From: an uncultured Lachnospiraceae bacterium
GTDB taxonomy: Bacteria > Bacillota > Clostridia > Lachnospirales > Lachnospiraceae
Reading direction: 5' to 3'
Length of the DNA stretch: 14,057 nt
Assembly: GCA_902767235.1 (NCBI GenBank)
Contig: CACXGR010000162.1
Span: 1-14,057, forward strand
The notes below the pieces were generated by a model that was given only the letters and a program-made list of their open reading frames with translations, did no database searches and was not told where the DNA came from. The position numbers and the translations under genes were made by a program. Positions 8,610-14,057 of this stretch are shown here, piece after piece (the stretch's first letter is position 1; every line of letters starts with the position of its first letter).

Positions 8610-10016
8610 TCAGTGTTTTTCTTTTTCCTGGCTCTCCAGGATCGTCTCGCCGGAGATGATCTCGAAGTTTACGCCGGTGCGGTTGGGCTCATTCTCGATA
8701 AAATTGTAATCCTTGCCGGGAAGGATCGCGTTGAGGATGATACCTACGAGGGAGCCGGTAGCAAGGCCGGAAAGGCTCAGCGTCATGCTTCCGACCGGAA
8801 TGTTGATCGCACCCGCGTTGGAGTAGCTGATGCCGATGGAAAGGACCATGATCAGCGCGGCGATCAGAACATTTCTGCTCTTGGAGAAATCGGTGCCTGT
8901 CTCCACAAGGTTTCTGACACCCACCGCAGAGATCATTCCGTAGAGGACCAGCGAGATACCGCCGATGGTCGCAGAAGGCATGACCTCAATGATGGCCGCA
9001 AATTTGGGGCAGAAGGAGAGCAGGATCGCAAATCCGGCCGCAATGCGGATCACGCGGGGATCATACACCTTGGTCAGCGTGAGCACACCGGTGTTCTCGC
9101 CGTATGTTGTATTGGCCGGAGCGCCGAACAAAGAAGCGATGGCTGTGGCAAGACCGTCGCCGGTCAGTGTGCGGTGCAGTCCGGGATCCTGAATGTAGTT
9201 GATCCCGCAGGTGGAGCTGATGGCGGAGATATCACCGATATGCTCCATCATCGTGGCCAGTGCAATCGGGACGATCGTGACGATACTGGTGATCAAAAGC
9301 CCCGCATTGAGACTGCCGCCGGTAAAAATGGAGAAGACCGTCTTCTCATAGTGGATCGGTATGCCGATCCAGGGGGCACTCGCGACGCTGGAGAAATCGA
9401 TCTTGCCGGCTGCGGCAGCGCAGATATAGGAGCCGAGCACGCCCAGTAGAATGGGAATGATCTTGATCATACCCTTGCCCCAGATATTACAGATCACGAC
9501 GATCACGATCGCGACCAGGGCGACCCACCAGCAGCTCTCGACGTTGTTCAGCGCGGAAGGCGCCAGGTTCAGACCGATGGAAATGATGATCGGACCCGTC
9601 ACGACAGGCGGGAAGTATTTCATTACTCTGTTGGTCCCGTAGGCTTTAAAGAGCGCGGCAAGGATCAGATATACAAGACCTGCGCACGCAACGCCGAAGC
9701 AGGCGTAGGGAAGGAGCTCACTGGAAGAGCCGTCCGCATTGAGCGGGGCGATCGCCGCATAACCGCCGAGAAAGGCAAAGGACGATCCCAGAAAGGCAGG
9801 GACCTTCTTCTTGGAGATCACGTGGAACAAAAGTGTTCCCAGTCCTGCAAATAAAAGGGTGGTCGATACGTCCAGACCTGTGATCAGCGGTACGACGACC
9901 GTTGCTCCGAACATGGCAAACATGTGCTGAAGGCCCAGAACGATCATTTTCGCTGTGCCAAGCTCACGCGCGTCGTAGATCGGACGCTCGCCAACCTTGA
10001 AATCATTATTACTCAT
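8610..10016 (-). CDS. uraA: Uracil permease, NCS2 (NAT) family, UraA/PyrP type
   Basis: Membrane protein that imports uracil by proton symport for pyrimidine salvage. 468 residues, mostly hydrophobic, consistent with the 14-helix UraA fold. Family landmarks: LQHMFAMFGATVVVP (29-43), the substrate-site strand GSSFAFLGG (77-85), MEHIGD (257-262) with the uracil-binding Glu E258 followed by His, and TTYGENTGV (303-311) with the second uracil-contacting Glu E307 inside the NCS2 signature. The Glu at the second site and the EHIG motif favour uracil over xanthine/urate relatives; substrate remains inferred. ATG at 10016 is preceded by GGAGGAGG. The gene stands alone between two strong terminators. 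The upstream one lies between the best promoter and the gene, suggesting control by premature termination in the leader. Confidence 0.93.
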   Translation of the reverse strand: MSNNDFKVGERPIYDARELGTAKMIVLGLQHMFAMFGATVVVPLITGLDVSTTLLFAGLGTLLFHVISKKKVPAFLGSSFAFLGGYAAIAPLNADGSSSELLPYACFGVACAGLVYLILAALFKAYGTNRVMKYFPPVVTGPIIISIGLNLAPSALNNVESCWWVALVAIVIVVICNIWGKGMIKIIPILLGVLGSYICAAAAGKIDFSSVASAPWIGIPIHYEKTVFSIFTGGSLNAGLLITSIVTIVPIALATMMEHIGDISAISSTCGINYIQDPGLHRTLTGDGLATAIASLFGAPANTTYGENTGVLTLTKVYDPRVIRIAAGFAILLSFCPKFAAIIEVMPSATIGGISLVLYGMISAVGVRNLVETGTDFSKSRNVLIAALIMVLSIGISYSNAGAINIPVGSMTLSLSGLATGSLVGIILNAILPGKDYNFIENEPNRTGVNFEIISGETILESQEKEKH

Positions 10017-10088
10017 TTACTATTTCCTCCTCCGTTGATGATATTACAGGAAAACTATACGGGCCGTCTTCCGAAATGAACCTGACTT

Positions 10089-10125
10089 AAAAAACACGTC
10101 AGGGAACACTATTCCCTGACGTGTT
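10089..10125 (-). terminator. Strong intrinsic terminator in the leader of the uracil permease gene (candidate attenuator)
   Basis: Minus strand: a 14-bp perfect stem (AACACGTCAGGGAA at 10112-10125 with its complement at 10093-10106), a 5-nt loop at 10107-10111, then a run of six U. It lies 77 nt upstream of the permease ATG and about 70-100 nt downstream of a near-consensus promoter, so transcripts from that promoter must pass it. Its loop holds the stop codon of a 20-codon frame. It may also serve as the only visible terminator of the acidic-protein gene further upstream, so the attenuator role is inferred. Confidence 0.88.
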
Positions 10126-10171
10126 GTATGATCTTATTCAAGCTGGAGTATTTCGAATATTTCCGACGCAT
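10109..10171 (-). CDS. Putative 20-residue leader peptide overlapping the terminator upstream of the uracil permease gene
   Basis: Reads MRRKYSKYSSLNKIIQHVRE, ending in TAG. The ATG has a good ribosome binding site (AGGGAAGGA at 10177-10185) 5 nt upstream and starts about 20-25 nt after the predicted transcription start. The last codons (CAC GTC AGG GAA) lie in the 5' arm of the terminator stem, and the stop codon is in its loop. A ribosome finishing this frame would therefore keep the terminator open. The peptide is basic and shows no run of a single regulatory codon, unlike amino acid biosynthesis leaders. It resembles no protein I know; it could be a chance frame, but ribosome binding site, position and stop placement argue for function. 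Confidence 0.5.
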   Translation of the reverse strand: MRRKYSKYSSLNKIIQHVRE

Positions 10172-10199
10172 GATAGTCCTTCCCTCAAATCTGTAGATG

Positions 10200-10228
10200 A
10201 TTCTATACAAGAACTTCTGATAAGTCAA
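10200..10228 (-). promoter_or_regulatory. Promoter of the uracil permease leader
   Basis: TTGACT (10223-10228) and TAGAAT (10200-10205) on the minus strand, each 5/6 to the vegetative consensus and spaced by exactly 17 bp. A 5-bp dyad CTTCT/AGAAG (10214-10232) overlaps the -35 box. Transcription would start near 10193-10195 and run through the short frame and the terminator into the permease gene. A second, weaker -10-like TATAGT is present after the terminator near 10055-10060 but has no recognisable -35. Confidence 0.75.
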
Positions 10229-10281
10229 GAAGCGTCGTAAAAAGTCGGCGATATTTCTTATCTCCTGCTGCTCAGAGCGTC

Positions 10282-10812
10282 TCATTCGGCAGAATCGGGG
10301 AATTCCTCCTCATAGACGGCCTCCTTGTCGTGGTCATCCTCGTGGATCGCCTCACCGGATTCCTGGCCCTCATAGATCGCTTCGCCCTTCTGCTCTTTCT
10401 CTTCCTCATTGAGCGCTGTGGTCACGGCCTCTTCAACTACTTCTTTGTTGATGCCGTCATCCTCTTCTTTCAGGATATCCTTGACCTTGCTGGCGGAGTC
10501 GACGACCGCTTCCTTCACTTTCCCGGCGGTCTCACCGACTACGTCGAGAACTTCCTCGCCCTTAGGGCCGATGGCTTCTCTCACCTTGGCCATAGCGTCG
10601 GCACTGCCTTCCTTGATCGTCGTGTAGGTCCTGCTTGCCGCAGATTTCAGTCTCTCAGCGGTATCATCTTCTTCACTTTTCTGATCGTCCGCCTCGTCGT
10701 CCTCGAACTCATCGATGTCTTCGCGGCTCTTCTCATCCAGATAATTATAAACGGTTGCCGCAGCGGCACCTGCAACTGCCAGACCAAAAAGGAACTTTCC
10801 TAATTTGAACAT
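10282..10812 (-). CDS. Small membrane-anchored acidic protein of unknown function
   Basis: 176 residues; I do not recognise the family. Residues 5-25 form one Ala/Gly-rich hydrophobic segment, likely a membrane anchor without a cleavage site, similar in style to YtxH-like proteins. Residues 27-50 are very acidic (Asp/Glu runs). Residues 52-115 look like an amphipathic helical region rich in Ala, Lys, Glu and Val. The C-terminal tail contains three exact-period ten-residue repeats: EAIYE (144-148), EAIHE (154-158) and EAVYE (164-168). No cysteines and no catalytic motif are visible. The start chosen is the internal ATG at 10812, because AAGGAGG sits 7 nt upstream; an in-frame ATG at 10833 has no such site. 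It is divergent from the tetR gene, and no clear promoter was found for it. A cell-envelope or stress-associated role is only a guess. Confidence 0.8.
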   Translation of the reverse strand: MFKLGKFLFGLAVAGAAAATVYNYLDEKSREDIDEFEDDEADDQKSEEDDTAERLKSAASRTYTTIKEGSADAMAKVREAIGPKGEEVLDVVGETAGKVKEAVVDSASKVKDILKEEDDGINKEVVEEAVTTALNEEEKEQKGEAIYEGQESGEAIHEDDHDKEAVYEEEFPDSAE

Positions 10813-10949
10813 AATGACCTCCTTATCATACAATCAGTTTTTCCGGAACACCCCCATCATTTGCGTTCCACTCTGTTTCATACTACCCCATTTGCCGTCA
10901 AATTGAAAGACTCAAATGAACCCGTTCCGCTTACTTTTTCGGAGTGTTC

Positions 10950-10978
10950 TTGTCCCCTTTTATCAGCGATGATATGAT
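10950..10978 (+). promoter_or_regulatory. Promoter of the tetR-family gene
   Basis: TTGTCC (10950-10955, 4/6) and TATGAT (10973-10978, 5/6) spaced by 17 bp on the plus strand. Transcription would begin near 10985, giving a leader of about 33 nt that carries the GGAGG site at 11005-11009. Confidence 0.6.
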
Positions 10979-10981
10979 AAA
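10959..10981. promoter_or_regulatory. Candidate operator for the TetR-family regulator
   Basis: Perfect inverted repeat TTTATCA-N9-TGATAAA, 23 bp in all, covering the spacer and the whole -10 box of the tetR promoter. Position, size and symmetry fit an autoregulatory TetR operator. The outer eight bases TATGATAA recur as the reverse complement TTATCATA at 10823-10830, just upstream of the start of the divergent acidic-protein gene, suggesting a possible second half-site there. Confidence 0.55.
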
Positions 10982-11017
10982 TATGTAGTATCCGCAGTGC
11001 AGACGGAGGTGACAAAG

Positions 11018-11620
11018 ATGAACGAAAAATTCTGGGATCTCAAGAAGAGCAAGCAGGATAATATGATCAACGCTTCGCTGAAGGTCTTTGCGCTCAACGG
11101 CTTTGACCACGCCAGCACGGACGAGATCGTGGCAGAAGCGGGCGTCAGCAAAGGGCTCCTTTTCCATTACTTCTATAACAAAGTCGGCCTCTATGAATTC
11201 CTCGCCGGCTACAGCACCCGCTTTGCGCTGGTAGAACTCAATTCGGAGCTCAGACGTAATGAGACGCTGCCCTATTTTGACCTCATGGAAGTCCTCGCCC
11301 AGTCGGAATCGGCCACCGTCAGCATATATCCCTATCTCTATCTCTTTCTGGACCGCGTAAGGGAAGAGGCTTCTGATGGTCCCTCTGAACAGACCGGCCA
11401 ATACCTCAAACTGTATTCGGACAAAGTGGATTCCCTCGTAGACAATTCGATCCTGCCCGGCAGCATGACGCCGGACGACGCCGCCCGTCTGCGGCATTAC
11501 CTGGACCTCATCCGCACTGATGCGATGGCATCGCTTCTTCGGGCAGGCACATTCAGCCCGGAAAAGTATCTGGTCAGCATACAGGATTCCATTCGCTATT
11601 TCCGCGGAATCTGCAGCTGA
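11018..11620 (+). CDS. TetR/AcrR-family transcriptional regulator
   Basis: 200 residues, the usual size for a TetR dimer. The N-terminal DNA-binding domain is clear: MINASLKVFALNGFD (16-30) followed by the helix-turn-helix region STDEIVAEAGVSKGLLFHYF (33-52) with the hallmark ..GLLFHYF.. recognition-helix end. The rest is the variable, mostly helical ligand-binding and dimerisation domain, for which I see no clue to the inducer. Start chosen is ATG 11018, because GGAGG lies 8 nt upstream; a GTG at 10997 in frame is less likely. It is the only plus-strand gene here, divergent from the acidic membrane protein gene and convergent with glnS. A palindrome over its -10 box suggests it represses itself and possibly the divergent gene. 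Confidence 0.92.
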   Translation: MNEKFWDLKKSKQDNMINASLKVFALNGFDHASTDEIVAEAGVSKGLLFHYFYNKVGLYEFLAGYSTRFALVELNSELRRNETLPYFDLMEVLAQSESATVSIYPYLYLFLDRVREEASDGPSEQTGQYLKLYSDKVDSLVDNSILPGSMTPDDAARLRHYLDLIRTDAMASLLRAGTFSPEKYLVSIQDSIRYFRGICS

Positions 11621-11684
11621 CCAGCTTATCCATGTCCTTCAGACAGTCATTATTTTACCCATGTCGAAGCGCTTTTTCACTTCT

Positions 11685-13385
11685 TTATACAGGGAGTTTA
11701 AAAGAACTCTTGAGTCCCACGATCCGGTTGAAGACAGGTGCGCCTTCCCTGGAGTCATGGCAGTCCACACAGAAGTATCCGTTTCTGACAAACTGGAAGC
11801 GGTCGAAAGGCTTCGCGTCCTTCAGTGCCGGTTCTGCGTAAGCGCTGCACTCCGTAAGGGAGTTTGGATTGAGGTTCAGTGAACCGTCCTCGTTGTAAAC
11901 GCCCTTCTCCTCGTCCACGATATTTTCATAGAGCCTGACCTTTACGGGAACGGCTTCCTTCGCACTCACCCAGTGGATCGTGCCCTTGACCTTGCGGCCG
12001 GTGAATCCGCTTCCGCTCTTGGTCTCGGGATCATAGGTCGCGTGAACAGCCGTCACATTTCCGTTTTCATCCGTATCATACCCCACGCATTTGACAAAAT
12101 AGGCATACATCAGACGCACTTCATTGCCGGGATACAGTCTCTTGTACTTGGGCACCGGCGCTGTCAAAAAGTCATCTCTCTCGATCCACAGCTCCCTGCC
12201 GAAGGGGATCTGCCGCTTGCCGAGGTCGGGGTTCTCGAGGTTGTTATCCGCGTCGAGCATCTCGATCTGATCCTCAGGATAGTTGTCGATGATCAGTTTG
12301 ACCGGATCGAGCACCGTCAGCATCCTGCTGCAGCTGGGCTTGAGATCCTCGCGGATGCAGTACTCCAGCATCGCGTAGTCTGAGGAGGACTGTGCCTTGG
12401 AGATGCCGCTGAGCTCAACAAAGCGCTTGATCGAAGCCGGTGTAAATCCTCTTCTGCGAAGTCCCGATATGCTGACCAGCCTGGGATCATCCCAGCCGTC
12501 GACGATGCCTTCTTCCACGAGCTTTTTAATATATCTCTTGCCGGTGACCACGTTGGTCAGATACATCTTGGCAAACTCGATCTGTCTGGGCGGACGGACA
12601 AATTCCGCCTCCCTGACGACCCAGTCATAGAGCGGGCGGTGATCCTCGAATTCGAGCGTGCAGAGGGAATGGGTGATCCCCTCGATGGCGTCCTCAATGG
12701 GATGCGCATAGTCGTACATCGGATAGATGCACCACTTGTCACCGGTGTTGTGATGGTGCATATGCGCCACGCGGTAGAGGATGGGATCCCTCATATTCAT
12801 GTTGGAGCTGGCCATGTCGATCTTTGCGCGAAGGGTCTTTTCGCCGTCCGCAAATTCACCGTTTTTCATTCTGGTGAACAGATCCAGGTTCTCTTCTATG
12901 CTGCGGTCCCTGTTCGGGTCATTGATACCGGGTTCCTCCAGGGTCCCCCTGTACTCTCTCATCTGCTCCGCAGTGAGATCGGAGACATAGGCCTTTCCTT
13001 TTTTGATCAATTTGACCGCGATCTCATACATTTGGCCGAAGTAGTTGGAGGCAAAAAAGAGACGATCCTCATAATCCGCTCCGAGCCATGCCACGTCTTC
13101 CTTGATGGACTCGACAAATTCGCTCTTTTCCTTGGTGGGGTTGGTGTCGTCGAAGCGCAGATTGAACTTGCCGCCGTACTCCTGTGCCATGCCGTAGTTG
13201 AGGAGTATGCTCTTGGCGTGGCCGATATGGAGATAACCGTTGGGTTCGGGAGGAAAACGCGTATGAACGGTATCGTATACGCCCTCTGCCAGATCCCTGT
13301 CGATTTCCTTTTCAATGAAATGACGGCTCACTTTATCCTCTGCGGGAGCCTGTGCGCCCTCTTTGTTCAGTTCTTCTTTACCCAT
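11685..13385 (-). CDS. glnS: Glutaminyl-tRNA synthetase
   Basis: Class I synthetase that attaches glutamine to tRNA-Gln in the cytoplasm, so this organism need not rely solely on the GatCAB transamidation route. 566 residues, normal length. The HIGH motif is in FPPEPNGYLHIGHAKS (44-59, H53-H56). The catalytic-domain stretches MYDYAHPIEDAIEGITHSLCTLEFEDHRPLYDW (starting at 223, abbreviated by its ends) are typical of GlnRS, not GluRS: the DYAHP and LCTLEFEDHRPLYDW signatures are diagnostic. The anticodon-binding beta-barrel domain starts around 350 and runs to the end. The loop equivalent to KMSKS reads VVTGKR (279-284) where E. coli has VMSKR; the lysine-arginine pair is kept. ATG 13385 follows AGGAG. 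It has its own promoter directly behind the guaB terminator. Confidence 0.95.
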   Translation of the reverse strand: MGKEELNKEGAQAPAEDKVSRHFIEKEIDRDLAEGVYDTVHTRFPPEPNGYLHIGHAKSILLNYGMAQEYGGKFNLRFDDTNPTKEKSEFVESIKEDVAWLGADYEDRLFFASNYFGQMYEIAVKLIKKGKAYVSDLTAEQMREYRGTLEEPGINDPNRDRSIEENLDLFTRMKNGEFADGEKTLRAKIDMASSNMNMRDPILYRVAHMHHHNTGDKWCIYPMYDYAHPIEDAIEGITHSLCTLEFEDHRPLYDWVVREAEFVRPPRQIEFAKMYLTNVVTGKRYIKKLVEEGIVDGWDDPRLVSISGLRRRGFTPASIKRFVELSGISKAQSSSDYAMLEYCIREDLKPSCSRMLTVLDPVKLIIDNYPEDQIEMLDADNNLENPDLGKRQIPFGRELWIERDDFLTAPVPKYKRLYPGNEVRLMYAYFVKCVGYDTDENGNVTAVHATYDPETKSGSGFTGRKVKGTIHWVSAKEAVPVKVRLYENIVDEEKGVYNEDGSLNLNPNSLTECSAYAEPALKDAKPFDRFQFVRNGYFCVDCHDSREGAPVFNRIVGLKSSFKLPV

Positions 13386-13434
13386 AACTGCTCCTAATCC
13401 GTTTTGTAAGATTTATCAGACTGCTGACCTCGAT

Positions 13435-13462
13435 ATTATAGCACAAAAAAAGCTCATGTAAA
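13435..13462 (-). promoter_or_regulatory. Promoter of glnS with extended -10
   Basis: Minus strand: TTTACA (13457-13462, 5/6) and a perfect TATAAT (13435-13440), spacer 16 bp, with TGC in front of the -10 box forming an extended -10. Predicted leader is about 43 nt, too short for a T-box. The guaB terminator's U-tract lies in the spacer. Confidence 0.75.
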
Positions 13463-13500
13463 TTTCTGCGCTGCAGATTCGTTCACCCGCAGCGCAGAAA
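13445..13500 (-). terminator. Probable terminator of guaB
   Basis: A 12-bp perfect stem (TTTCTGCGCTGC at 13489-13500 on the minus strand with its complement at 13463-13474) encloses a 14-nt loop. A run of seven U (13445-13451) follows, but only after 11 nt, which is further than in a typical intrinsic terminator. It may act as a weaker or factor-assisted terminator. Confidence 0.6.
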
Positions 13501-13546
13501 GTATGATCCGTATGAACAGGATCCTCTCGGACCCGTGACTCTTCGA

Positions 13547-14057
13547 TCAGGCGTCTTCCATGGAATAGTTGGGCGCCTCTTTGGTGATCTGGATATCGTG
13601 GGGATGGCTCTCCTTGAGGGAAGCGGCCGTGATCTTGACAAACTGGCCCTTGTCCTGCAGCTCCTTGATGGTGTGGGACCCTGTCAGGCCCATTCCGCTG
13701 CGGATACCGCCGCACATCTGGAAGATTACATCCTCGACCTCGCCCTTGTAAGCGACACGGCCTTCCACGCCTTCAGGCACAAGCTTGCGCGCATTCTCCT
13801 GGAAGTATCTGTCCTTACTGCCGTTTTCCATGGCGGCGATAGAGCCCATTCCTCTGTATACTTTGTATTTGCGGCCCTGGAAGAGCTCGGTCGCACCGGG
13901 GCTCTCCTCGCAGCCGGCCAGCATGGATCCCATCATGCACACATTGGCCCCTGCAGCCAGTGCCTTGGTCATATCGCCGGAGAACTTGATGCCGCCGTCG
14001 GCGATCACGGGGATATCGTACTCCCTGGCGACGGAGGCTGCGTTCATGACGGCTGTG
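13547..14057 (-). CDS. guaB: IMP dehydrogenase, C-terminal part (5' end outside window)
   Basis: Oxidises IMP to XMP with NAD, the first committed step of GMP synthesis. About 169 C-terminal residues are visible; the true start lies beyond the window edge, and the internal Met at 14047 is not the start because the frame continues upstream as TAV. Recognisable elements in order: IPVIADGGI with the phosphate-binding region, SGDMTKALAAGANVCMMGS, the active-site flap YRGMGSIAAM, the catalytic Arg-Tyr pair in GSKDRYFQ, EGRVAYKG, GGIRSGMG and the conserved C-terminal ASLKESHPHDIQITKEAPNYS. The catalytic cysteine loop and the CBS domains would be in the missing part. It ends 161 bp upstream of glnS, with a hairpin after it. 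Confidence 0.96.
   Translation of the reverse strand, partial: TAVMNAASVAREYDIPVIADGGIKFSGDMTKALAAGANVCMMGSMLAGCEESPGATELFQGRKYKVYRGMGSIAAMENGSKDRYFQENARKLVPEGVEGRVAYKGEVEDVIFQMCGGIRSGMGLTGSHTIKELQDKGQFVKITAASLKESHPHDIQITKEAPNYSMEDA

Noticed and set aside
6851..8659. Very long plus-strand open frame (602 codons) opposite addB and the end of the permease gene
   Set aside because: Antisense shadow of addB; it reads through the permease terminator and the intergenic hairpins, which a real gene would not do, and shows no family motifs.
8613..9449. Plus-strand frame of 278 codons opposite the permease gene
   Set aside because: Composition (Asp, Gly, Arg, His rich) is that of the antisense of hydrophobic transmembrane codons; no start signal.
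10109..10200. PyrR binding site or purine/other riboswitch in the permease leader
   Set aside because: I looked for the PyrR-type ARUCC-N-G-N-GAGGYU loop on the transcribed strand and for purine riboswitch core segments and found no convincing match; the leader is also short for a riboswitch plus expression platform.
10330..10803. Plus-strand frame of 157 hydrophobic codons opposite the acidic protein gene
   Set aside because: Antisense of Asp/Glu/Lys codons gives Phe/Leu/Val-rich shadows that imitate membrane proteins; the minus-strand frame has AAGGAGG and a plausible start.
11666..11683. Hairpin GAAG...CTTC between the convergent tetR and glnS genes as a shared terminator
   Set aside because: Only four clean base pairs plus a mismatch, no proper U-tract; too weak to call.
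13386..13434. T-box leader in front of glnS
   Set aside because: The predicted leader is only about 43 nt and contains no antiterminator T-box sequence.

Overview
This window looks like chromosomal DNA from a member of the class Clostridia (Bacillota), plausibly Lachnospiraceae-like. The reasons are an AddAB-type recombination nuclease instead of RecBCD, a butyryl-CoA dehydrogenase typical of butyrate-producing anaerobes, strong AGGAGG-type ribosome binding sites, compact TTGACA/TATAAT promoters and a moderately high G+C content. I cannot name the genus from this sequence. Most genes lie on the minus strand; only a TetR-family regulator is on the plus strand.

Read in the main (minus) direction, from high to low coordinates, the layout is as follows. 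The 3' part of guaB (IMP dehydrogenase) ends in a hairpin terminator whose U-tract lies inside the promoter of glnS (glutaminyl-tRNA synthetase). glnS converges on the tetR gene. tetR is divergent from a gene for a small membrane-anchored acidic protein of unknown function, and a palindrome covers the tetR -10 box. A near-consensus promoter follows, then a 20-codon reading frame with a good ribosome binding site. Its stop codon lies in the loop of a strong intrinsic terminator, and only after that comes the uracil permease gene (uraA/pyrP type). A second strong terminator ends the permease unit. addB and addA, the two subunits of the AddAB helicase-nuclease, follow as an operon. Last comes bcd (butyryl-CoA dehydrogenase), with its own extended -10 promoter; it runs off the window a few codons before its end.

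The coding content is mainly housekeeping: purine synthesis (guaB), tRNA charging (glnS), pyrimidine salvage (uraA), double-strand-break repair (addBA) and butyrate fermentation (bcd). I see no mobile elements, CRISPR arrays, rRNA or tRNA genes and no defence island. The most interesting structure is the uracil permease leader at 10081-10228. There a promoter, a short translated frame and an overlapping terminator resemble a translation-coupled attenuator, like E. coli pyrBI in principle, rather than the PyrR RNA-binding attenuator known from Bacillus. This is an inference from layout and needs testing. Secondary points are a variant KMSKS loop in GlnRS, a probable TetR operator, and a ten-residue repeat in the unknown acidic protein.
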